A DNA stretch of 64,000 bases from Pseudoalteromonas luteoviolacea DSM 6061 (GTDB taxonomy: Bacteria; Pseudomonadota; Gammaproteobacteria; Enterobacterales; Alteromonadaceae). The position numbers were made by a program, and so were the translations under genes. The DNA is taken from the NCBI RefSeq assembly GCF_001625655.1, contig NZ_AUYB01000102.1, positions 124,001 through 188,000 of the forward strand, read 5' to 3'. This document shows positions 57,237 through 64,000 of this stretch, piece after piece (within the stretch, counting starts at the first letter, position 1; each line of letters opens with the position of its first letter). The notes beneath the pieces are model-generated. The model saw nothing but the letters and a program-made list of their open reading frames with translations, was not told where the DNA came from and made no database searches.

Positions 57237-57391
57237 CGACCTACTGCAACACTCAAAGCCAATGATAATTTTTATATTTTAATGAATAATAATGCACTTG
57301 ATAAATGAATGAAAATTTGAGAGAAAATAAAAAATACATTGAGATTTAAAAGGCGCGCAAATTATTAACTCCGCACGCCACTGGTTAACAA

Positions 57392-58234
57392 TTAATCGAT
57401 GTTAACTTTTTTAATGTTAACTAACACCTCACCCTGACTACTTTCATTATCACCAACTAAGAACAATGATAATTCGCCTTGTGTGGTTACAAAGGTAGGT
57501 AGAAACTCATTAATTGCTTTGATTGTCTTTTGACCTTTTGTATTTATATAGCTAACACCAAGTGAGCTATATTTATCACCATTTTGATTATAAGCTGAAC
57601 TATTTTCAAATATCTCTATTGAGTAAGTAGTGTTTGGCTCAACAACATGTTTAAATGCTTCGCCTGTCTGGCCACCAAGTGAATTGGTATTCGCTTTTAA
57701 TGATACAAGCTCGCCCCTTATTTTTGAGACACCACTAACTTGCACGCGTACATCACTAATACTCACATTTGAGTCAGTAGTATAAGGTGTAAATGCGATC
57801 TTCCCCTCACGGACAAAACTCTGTGCAAAGCCTTCATTTTCATTGAAACATTTTGAGAAAGTTGTGCGAGCTAAGCCCCCAGCACTGCCACTGTAATTAT
57901 TGTCACCTCTAAATGTATCGCTGTATACAAAGTATTTGTACAAATATACTCCAGCCATGCCTGGCGTAGAGCCAGAACCAGAGTAAGCCGTATCAATTTC
58001 AAAGCATACTGATTCAACTGAATCAAAATACTTTGATATATCAACATATGCTTTGGAGAAATCGGCTAAGTAGCCCGGCGCTTTGTTTTTGAAGTCTAAA
58101 CCTTCAGTATCTGCTTTTGAATAGCTCAAAGGGAATGGTGATTTTACAATCGGTTCTATATTAACCGTTGCAATTGAAGCTTGAGCTGAAATGGAAAAAA
58201 TAAATGCAGATGTGAAAAGTGCTTTATTAAGCAT
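57392..58234 (-). CDS. Secreted protein, unknown function
   Basis: 280 residues with a Sec signal peptide (cut near QAS-IA, residue 19). The mature part is beta-rich with Gly/Ser/Tyr loops (DTAYSGSGSTPGMAG; RGDNNYSGSAGG) and two Cys (VCFEID, KCFNEN) that may pair. The composition suggests an extracellular carbohydrate- or surface-binding sandwich, but no family is recognised. ATG is preceded by AAGGAC. Confidence 0.6.
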   Translation of the reverse strand: MLNKALFTSAFIFSISAQASIATVNIEPIVKSPFPLSYSKADTEGLDFKNKAPGYLADFSKAYVDISKYFDSVESVCFEIDTAYSGSGSTPGMAGVYLYKYFVYSDTFRGDNNYSGSAGGLARTTFSKCFNENEGFAQSFVREGKIAFTPYTTDSNVSISDVRVQVSGVSKIRGELVSLKANTNSLGGQTGEAFKHVVEPNTTYSIEIFENSSAYNQNGDKYSSLGVSYINTKGQKTIKAINEFLPTFVTTQGELSLFLVGDNESSQGEVLVNIKKVNID

Positions 58235-58451
58235 GTGTCGTCCTTTTTAATATATTAAAGCATAGCCCCTCTATGCTGCGGAGAATTATATATAACCAAC
58301 AACCACTGTCAATTAAAATATTATTTTTTATATTTTAAATATAAAACCCCTCTAAATAAACAAGTTTAATATTTGTTTTATATTTGTGAATGCAGATAAC
58401 AATTTTGCTGCTATGCTTATGGTTTAACCTTTTGTAGAGAGTCAACGTTTG

Positions 58452-60467
58452 ATGCTTTTACGTTGTGCCATATTGGTTTGCACTTTAATTACAGCAAATA
58501 CTTTTGCAATGCCCATTACAGAAGCCGAGTTTGAGAAGCTAAGAGCTGAAATTCGACAAGCATCTGCACAATCGCCACTTCAAGCAATCGATACCACTGA
58601 TGACATCCTGCGCCAAAATGACAGTCAGCTATCAACTAGGCAAAAAATTAGACTGCTCTATGGCAAAGCTTGGTTTCAAATTCAAACAGATGATGTACAC
58701 AGTGCGATTTCTACACTTTCGGTTTGCAAAAAAATGAGCATTGAAGTTTCTGATCCAATAATTTTGTATAGCTACTATAGCTTGACAGCTGGGGCGTTAA
58801 CCCGCATGAGTTTATATGAAAGGGCTCTAGAAAATTACCTTGAAAGCTATCGTCTTGCAGCACTAATGGAAACAGATATGTTCTTAAAGCAAACCGAAAA
58901 CAACATAGGTAATGTCTATTTAAAGCTAAGTCGCTTTGAGGATGCCAAATCATACTTCGAACGATTTTATCAAGATGCAAAGGAAAGAAATTTGCCGCAA
59001 CAAATGGGGGTTGGATTAAACAATTTAGGCGAGGCTTATTTTGGTTTAGGAAACTTCAAAAAGGCATTATCGCTCCACTTAGAAAGCCTTAAAATTAGAG
59101 AAGCGAATAATCTCACCTACCATAGTTCATGGTCTCACTATAACCTCGGCAGGACCTATCTTGCACTAGACAACACCGAGCTAGCAAAACACCATTTAAC
59201 TGAAGCCATAAATATACGTAAACAAAGTAACGCAATAGCAGATAGCATTGCACCGCAAATTGAGCTAATGAAGTTGAAAGCTTTAACTGGAGACACCAAA
59301 GACCTTGAAATCATGCTTTATGATGTCATCTCACTAAGTAATGAACATTCTCGATTTCAAGAGAAAACCCATGCCTACCAGTTGTTAGTCGACTACTTTA
59401 GCAAAAAGCAAGATTGGAAAAATTCATTTATGACTGCACAGCAACTCATGCAAACCAAATTTGATTTCTTGCAACGACAAGCCGAAATAGGTGTCGCATT
59501 CTATGCAGCGCAGATGAATCTAGCAATTAAAGAGCGGGACATTGCTCAGCTGACACAAGAGAATGAGCTACACCAAATAAATACGCAGGCAGCTAAAAGC
59601 CAGCTTATTTTAGTACTCGTTGGTGTACTGATAATTGCGCTATTGACATTATTTTTTGTACGTAGAATAAACGCCAAGAATCTAACCCAAATCGAAACAC
59701 TTGAAAACCTTAAAGCGACACAAAAGCAACTGTTAGAGTCAGAAAAAATGTCTGCTATGACGACACTCGTTTCTGGTATGGCACATCAGCTAAATACACC
59801 GCTCGGACTGGTCGTGACTTCTGCATCTTGCCTTGAGGCCAAACTAAAAGAGATCCACGATCTTCTAAACGATCAAAAACTCAGTGCTAAGCAACTTAAA
59901 AAGTTCCTTGAAGAGTCCTCCGAAATGCTTGAAATGACAGCGAATAACTCAGGAAGAGCGGCAGACCTCATCGCCCGTTTTAAAATGATCGCTGCTAGCT
60001 TAGACAGCAGCGAAGCCGTTCAATTTGACGTACTTACCTATTTAAAAAACCGCTCTGAATTAATTACGCAAAGTCTCGATAAAAATATCGAAATTGACGT
60101 GTATGGCCAATCAATTCAAGTTCACTCTCACCCTGAAGCCCTGCTTAAAGTTATTTCTCAACTGGTTAACAACTCATGTAGCCATGGTTTTATATCTCAA
60201 TCTTCGGGAAGAATAATGATAGAAGTAAGGGAAGACAGAGACTCGGCGGTGATCACCTATCAAGATGATGGCGTCGGTATCAACGAAGCAGAGCAACAAC
60301 AAATTTTTGAACCATTCTATACGAGCCAGCTCGGCCAAGGTAAACTGGGCCTCGGGTTAAATATTGCCTACAACTCTGTTGTACAAGTATTAAAAGGTAA
60401 AATAAGCTACGAGCATCAAGACTGTGGCGCCAAATTTGTTGTAAAAATCCCAAAGCGAACTGAATAG
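58452..60467 (+). CDS. Sensor histidine kinase with periplasmic TPR domain
   Basis: 671 residues. ATG 58452 preferred over the adjacent TTG. Signal peptide, then TPR-type helical repeats (about 100-260; NNIGNVYLKLSRFEDAKSYF, LNNLGEAYFGLGNFKKALSL), one membrane helix (about 386-402), a coiled coil and the kinase. His445 lies in GMAHQLNTPLGL, followed by the N box (QLVNNSCSHGF), G1 (DDGVGI), F (FEPFYTS) and G2 (GKLGLGLNIAYN) boxes. Probably senses an envelope protein or peptide ligand. No response regulator gene is adjacent, so the partner is unknown. Confidence 0.9.
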   Translation: MLLRCAILVCTLITANTFAMPITEAEFEKLRAEIRQASAQSPLQAIDTTDDILRQNDSQLSTRQKIRLLYGKAWFQIQTDDVHSAISTLSVCKKMSIEVSDPIILYSYYSLTAGALTRMSLYERALENYLESYRLAALMETDMFLKQTENNIGNVYLKLSRFEDAKSYFERFYQDAKERNLPQQMGVGLNNLGEAYFGLGNFKKALSLHLESLKIREANNLTYHSSWSHYNLGRTYLALDNTELAKHHLTEAINIRKQSNAIADSIAPQIELMKLKALTGDTKDLEIMLYDVISLSNEHSRFQEKTHAYQLLVDYFSKKQDWKNSFMTAQQLMQTKFDFLQRQAEIGVAFYAAQMNLAIKERDIAQLTQENELHQINTQAAKSQLILVLVGVLIIALLTLFFVRRINAKNLTQIETLENLKATQKQLLESEKMSAMTTLVSGMAHQLNTPLGLVVTSASCLEAKLKEIHDLLNDQKLSAKQLKKFLEESSEMLEMTANNSGRAADLIARFKMIAASLDSSEAVQFDVLTYLKNRSELITQSLDKNIEIDVYGQSIQVHSHPEALLKVISQLVNNSCSHGFISQSSGRIMIEVREDRDSAVITYQDDGVGINEAEQQQIFEPFYTSQLGQGKLGLGLNIAYNSVVQVLKGKISYEHQDCGAKFVVKIPKRTE

Positions 60468-60895
60468 CATTTGTTTAACCAAATCTGTAAAACTACCCAT
60501 GCACAACGGTAAGAAAAGCCGATGAATATTGAGTCAGCGACTCTACAATCAGTTTTATCAAAAAGACCACACACCCCGTCATACGCCTTGATAAGTAACA
60601 CGCACGCTGCACCAAAAACTTTTTATTTTACATTTAATATCAATATTTATATCAAAAAGATCAAAATTTAAACAAAAATATTATAAGTGAATTACACAAA
60701 GAATATTGTAATTAGACCGTTCCAAGCATACAGTTATTGTGAAACACACACTATAAATCTGATATGTTTATCGCCGTAAATTACCTAGTTAGTTAAAGGT
60801 ACAAGTAGTTGAACCACTTGTATGCCCTGTCTTTCAGAGCTGATGTTTAAGTGAATTATCAGTATATACAACATGTAAAACGACAAGGAGCAAAC
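60468..60895. other. Intergenic region before the subtilisin-type protease gene
   Basis: No gene was seen. A TATAAA (60751-60756) may be a -10. A near-palindrome, ACAAGT (60801-60806) and ACTTGT (60816-60821) around AGTTGAACC, could be an operator or leader hairpin. In-frame codons from 60851 are open, but the ribosome site is at 60885. Confidence 0.4.
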
Positions 60896-62476
60896 ATGAG
60901 TATTAACAAGCGATTTAAGCTATCTAACATTGCGGCAGCAACTGCAATGACACTGAGTTTACCTACCCTAGCAGATGCACCGATACTGCAACAAAAAGCG
61001 ACATTGCATAAAGCCAAAATAGAAGCAAAATCGGCAAAAAGTAATCGCTATATCATTCATTTCAATCAAGAGTTAACTGGTGGTAAAGCTAGTTTCAATG
61101 ACTTTATGGCTCTCAATTACTTATTTACAGCAGGTGCAGAACCACTATTTTCACTGAATGGTCAAAAAGCCATGGTTGCTGAACTAGACGACTTCAGCCT
61201 TGAGACATTACGCAGCTTCTCTTCTATCAAATCGATCGAAATAGACCCAAAACGTTACTTATCGCCGGCCGTTAAATCAGCAAAAACAATTATACCTTTT
61301 GCACAAAGTACCCCGTATGGCATTAACATGGTACAAGGACACTTGCTTTCTCAAACCAACACATCGGCTCGAAAGGTTTGTGTGATTGATACAGGGTATA
61401 ACTTAGGCCACCCAGATCTGCCTTATGGCAACGTAACGGGCAATGCAAACAATAACGCTGTAGGTAGATGGAATAACGATGGCAATGGGCACGGAACGCA
61501 TGTTGCAGGTACAATTGCAGCCGAAAATAACAATCAGGGTGTAGTTGGAGTCTATCCCGGTATGGACTTACATATCGTCAAAATTTTTGATGATAATGGT
61601 CAGTGGACATATGCATCAAACCTGATTAATGCCATTCAACAATGTAAAGATGCAGGTTCGCACGTTGTAAATATGAGCCTAGGTGGAGGCAACTACTCAA
61701 ACAGCGAAAATACCGCGATGCAAAACTTCGTAGATGGTGGCCTAATGCTCGTTGCCGCAGCGGGCAATGACGGCAATAGCTCTAAATCTTATCCTGCATC
61801 CTATAACTCTGTTATTTCTGTTGCGTCGGTCACTTCTAGTGAATCTCGCTCTTCATTCTCTCAGTACAATGATCAAGTAGAAATCGCAGCTCCCGGCTCA
61901 AGTGTCAACTCTACCTATCCAACGAACACATATAGAAGCTTAAGCGGTACGTCTATGGCCACGCCACATGTTGCTGGCGTAGCAGCTCTAGTGTGGAGCC
62001 ACAATACACAGTGTACAAACCAAGAGATACGGGCCGCACTAAATGCGACAGCAAAGGATAAAGGTGCTTCTGGCCGTGATAATTATTACGGCTATGGCAT
62101 CGTTAAAGCGAAAGATGCTGCCGATCACATTGCCGCAAACGGTTGTCAAGGTGGCGGAGATCCTGGTGGTGTAACCCCTGTTAACGGCTCACTACCTAAC
62201 TTACAAGGGGCTCAAAATGGTTGGACTCACTATACTTGGGATATCCCTCAAGGTGTGAAAGAAATGAGCCTGAGAATCACTGGCGGGACTGGCGACGCTG
62301 ACCTCTATGTAAGATACAATGCACAACCTGATGCAAACAATTACACTTGTCGCCCTTGGAAAAATGGCAATGAAGAGCAGTGTGTATTCACTAATCCTAA
62401 CTCAGGTAAGTGGCACATTAGCCTTTATGGCTACAATGCCTATAATGGTGTTACCCTCCAATACGCTTACAAGTAA
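60896..62476 (+). CDS. S8 family serine protease (subtilisin type) with propeptide and PPC domain
   Basis: 526 residues from ATG 60896, with AAGGAG about 6 bases upstream; the open frame back to 60851 lacks a site. Signal peptide (1-27), inhibitor I9-type propeptide (about 48-120), catalytic domain with Asp165 (CVIDTGYNLGHPDL), His202 (GHGTHVAGT), oxyanion Asn291 (AAAGNDG) and Ser353 (GTSMATPHVAG), a Gly/Pro linker (GGGDPGG) and a C-terminal PPC domain (GGTGDADLYVRYN). Secreted alkaline-type protease, probably auto-processed. PPC domains aid secretion or substrate contact. Confidence 0.95.
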   Translation: MSINKRFKLSNIAAATAMTLSLPTLADAPILQQKATLHKAKIEAKSAKSNRYIIHFNQELTGGKASFNDFMALNYLFTAGAEPLFSLNGQKAMVAELDDFSLETLRSFSSIKSIEIDPKRYLSPAVKSAKTIIPFAQSTPYGINMVQGHLLSQTNTSARKVCVIDTGYNLGHPDLPYGNVTGNANNNAVGRWNNDGNGHGTHVAGTIAAENNNQGVVGVYPGMDLHIVKIFDDNGQWTYASNLINAIQQCKDAGSHVVNMSLGGGNYSNSENTAMQNFVDGGLMLVAAAGNDGNSSKSYPASYNSVISVASVTSSESRSSFSQYNDQVEIAAPGSSVNSTYPTNTYRSLSGTSMATPHVAGVAALVWSHNTQCTNQEIRAALNATAKDKGASGRDNYYGYGIVKAKDAADHIAANGCQGGGDPGGVTPVNGSLPNLQGAQNGWTHYTWDIPQGVKEMSLRITGGTGDADLYVRYNAQPDANNYTCRPWKNGNEEQCVFTNPNSGKWHISLYGYNAYNGVTLQYAYK

Positions 62477-62487
62477 TTTCATTTTAT

Positions 62488-62510
62488 AGCGGGGATCCTC
62501 CCCGCTTTTT
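62488..62510 (+). terminator. Terminator of the S8 protease gene
   Basis: AGCGGGGA (62488-62495), loop TCC, TCCCCGCT (62499-62506) then T4. It lies 11 bases beyond the stop. Confidence 0.88.
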
Positions 62511-62579
62511 AGTGTCTAGCTCCATATGTATCGACTAGGTTAACCCGCATAACACCTTAAAACGTATTAACCTATTGAA

Positions 62580-63146
62580 CTATATTTTAGGCGCTCGTTT
62601 AAAAAAGATAATTCGCCAAAATGGACCAAATAAAAACCAAAAGAAAATAGTAAATAGCGGCATTTTAAACCAAATATGTAAGGCCTCTGTTTTAGACGCA
62701 TCATTTACAAAGCCTACTATCAATACCAGCAATGCATAGGTAATGACTACTGCCAAGATACAGCGAAACCACAGTTTTAACTCCTCAATAACCGCAGACC
62801 AACCAAACACCTCGTCTGCCTGAGAGTCTACACCACCAAATTTTTGAGCAAACCATTGATCGGCCCACGAAATTAAGGTAGGACCAAAAGCAACTGTAAA
62901 TCCGATGTACGCGCAAGCGAGCCCGTGGGCAAAAGTTGCACTAGCGCCTTGAGTTAGGTCCATTGCAACAAACACCAAAAGCAACAGATCCACCAAAGGT
63001 ACACTTACCAGCATATATGCGCTCAGCTTTTTTCTGCCAATCAGATACCTAACTGCAAACCCAGAAAATAGTAAAACCCAAAAAGCGACCTCACACACCA
63101 AGATCACTACATATACAATATTAAAGCTGATACTCATGCCCAACAT
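62580..63146 (-). CDS. Integral membrane protein, unknown function
   Basis: 188 residues with about five hydrophobic segments (about 8-31, 42-63, 75-92, 127-148 and 163-180) and a polar loop (about 94-125, DQWFAQKFGGVDSQADE). No enzymatic motif is visible. ATG at 63146 or the ATG at 63137 (residue 4) could be used; neither has a clear ribosome site. Single gene, convergent with the protease gene. Confidence 0.65.
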   Translation of the reverse strand: MLGMSISFNIVYVVILVCEVAFWVLLFSGFAVRYLIGRKKLSAYMLVSVPLVDLLLLVFVAMDLTQGASATFAHGLACAYIGFTVAFGPTLISWADQWFAQKFGGVDSQADEVFGWSAVIEELKLWFRCILAVVITYALLVLIVGFVNDASKTEALHIWFKMPLFTIFFWFLFGPFWRIIFFKRAPKI

Positions 63147-63714
63147 CTCTATAAAATTTTGCTGAAAATACCAAAACAGCCCTAAATACTGCCAGACAAC
63201 GGCTATTTCGGTTGGTATTTATCAGTGATACCGAATGAAAACGGTCGATAGTTAGACCATGATAACGTGCCTGCATTTGGATATATACATTCATGACCTT
63301 AAATTCCCTCTTGAAGGCTGATTGACGCATTGGTTGCTAGATCAATCACTGCAGGAAATACTTTTGAACTTTGTAGAAACGTTTGGTATGCCTTCTAACC
63401 CATTGGGTACTTAAAAGCTGCTATACCGCTAGACATAGCAAATTATAAAGAAACCACACCTGAGCTTTAGATGTAGCTATTTACCGAAAATAAGTTGGCA
63501 TCATATATAAAACAGAACCATAAGGTATTCATTGGTAAAAAACCATTCTTCAGCAACGCGTGACTTATTAAAACAACATATTTTATAGGTGATAACTTCT
63601 TAAGAAAGGACAAAATAGGAGATAAAACTAGTAAATTTTATTCACCCCAATAAGAGTTAATATTTTTATATATTTAGTTATATATTCATTTTAAAAAATG
63701 CTAAAAACTTTGAG
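63147..63714. other. Intergenic region, no supported gene
   Basis: About 570 AT-rich bases with no convincing frame. A 69-codon minus frame (63121-63330) overlaps the gene start at 63146 and has no motif; it is not called. Confidence 0.35.
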
Positions 63715-63740
63715 TTAGTGCACTCAAAAGAGTGCACTAA
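63715..63740. terminator. 11-bp perfect hairpin, probable terminator of the 63749 gene
   Basis: TTAGTGCACTC (63715-63725), loop AAAA, GAGTGCACTAA (63730-63740). It lies 8 bases beyond the stop of the leftward partial gene; on the minus strand a TTTTT follows about 7 bases later. Confidence 0.65.
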
Positions 63741-63748
63741 AACAGTTA

Positions 63749-64000
63749 TTACTTGATGTAATATTCAACAATACCCGCAGTGTAGCCACCGCTGAACTCC
63801 CACTTGCTAAATGCGCCTGTGAAGTTGTATACATGTGACCAACCTACATTTAGGATTGCCTCACTGTAGTCGCCACCAGAACCACCACAGCCAGAAGTTT
63901 CTGTATGCCAGAAACGGCCATATGGCGCAGGGTTGTTAGCAAGTGAATCAGTCTGATTTAGTGAGATACAAGATGCGTTAAGAAGTGCATCTTTTTCAAC
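63749..64000 (-). CDS. C-terminal part of an unknown, probably secreted protein (cut by window end)
   Basis: The frame is open from the right edge to the stop at 63749, giving 83 C-terminal residues. They are rich in Gly, Ser, Asn and aromatic residues (PAPYGRFWHTETSGCGGSGG; LNVGWSHVYNFTGAFSKWEF; a C-terminal VEYYIK) and include two Cys. This looks like a beta-sandwich end of an exported protein or toxin. No family was recognised. A strong hairpin follows the stop. Confidence 0.55.
   Translation of the reverse strand, partial: VEKDALLNASCISLNQTDSLANNPAPYGRFWHTETSGCGGSGGDYSEAILNVGWSHVYNFTGAFSKWEFSGGYTAGIVEYYIK

Overview
The window looks like chromosomal DNA of a marine gammaproteobacterium of the Alteromonadales, most like Pseudoalteromonas. 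This is inferred from the LiuR-type leucine and valine degradation clusters arranged as in Shewanella and Pseudoalteromonas, many secreted peptidases, AT-rich intergenic DNA, and close resemblance of YdiJ, RsmF, HtpX and GloA2 to enterobacterial proteins. No rRNA, tRNA, CRISPR array, intact insertion sequence or prophage was seen.

Layout. 1-3.3 kb: tail of a methyltransferase gene, a small secreted protein, then a decaying stretch with two broken genes and two small intact ones. 3.3-11.1 kb: ydiJ (D-2-hydroxyglutarate dehydrogenase family), a retropepsin-like aspartic protease lipoprotein with a PDZ domain, a pirin gene followed 3 bases later by an alpha/beta-hydrolase-OsmC fusion, and a Sel1-like lipoprotein. 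11.3-27.7 kb: the metabolic core. A leftward operon (thiolase, mmsA, isobutyryl-CoA dehydrogenase, enoyl-CoA hydratase, 3-hydroxyisobutyryl-CoA hydrolase, mmsB, SDR) and a rightward operon (liuR-liuABCDE-scoAB) diverge from a 356-base region with two LiuR-type operators, each sitting in a promoter. Together they take isovaleryl-CoA to acetyl-CoA (leucine) and isobutyryl-CoA to propionyl-CoA (valine). The CoA-transferase and thiolase deal with the acetoacetate made by HMG-CoA lyase.

28-37 kb: htpX behind a good sigma-32 promoter, a chemotaxis receptor, an arsenate-detoxifying GAPDH-arsJ pair with an ArsR-like operator but no arsR, a short double-glycine-type peptide gene, rsmF, a candidate small RNA, and a ParD-like gene overlapping a methionine aminopeptidase gene. 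37-64 kb: mostly envelope and secreted proteins. They include a phytase-like esterase lipoprotein, an M1 aminopeptidase, an S9 peptidase fused to Sel1 repeats with a partner lipoprotein, a 953-residue calcium-binding-type lipoprotein, GloA2, a GNAT acetyltransferase, a DJ-1/PfpI-like protein lacking its cysteine, a second double-glycine peptide, a DPP-IV-like S9 peptidase, a TPR sensor kinase with no regulator nearby, and a subtilisin-type protease with a PPC domain.

The most unusual items are the two unlinked short peptides sharing a GGAGL junction, the peptidase-Sel1 fusion, the DJ-1-like protein with Gly for Cys, and the arsenate cassette with an operator but no local regulator. No clearly new multigene system was found. 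All calls come from reading the sequence and recalled family knowledge; no database search was run.
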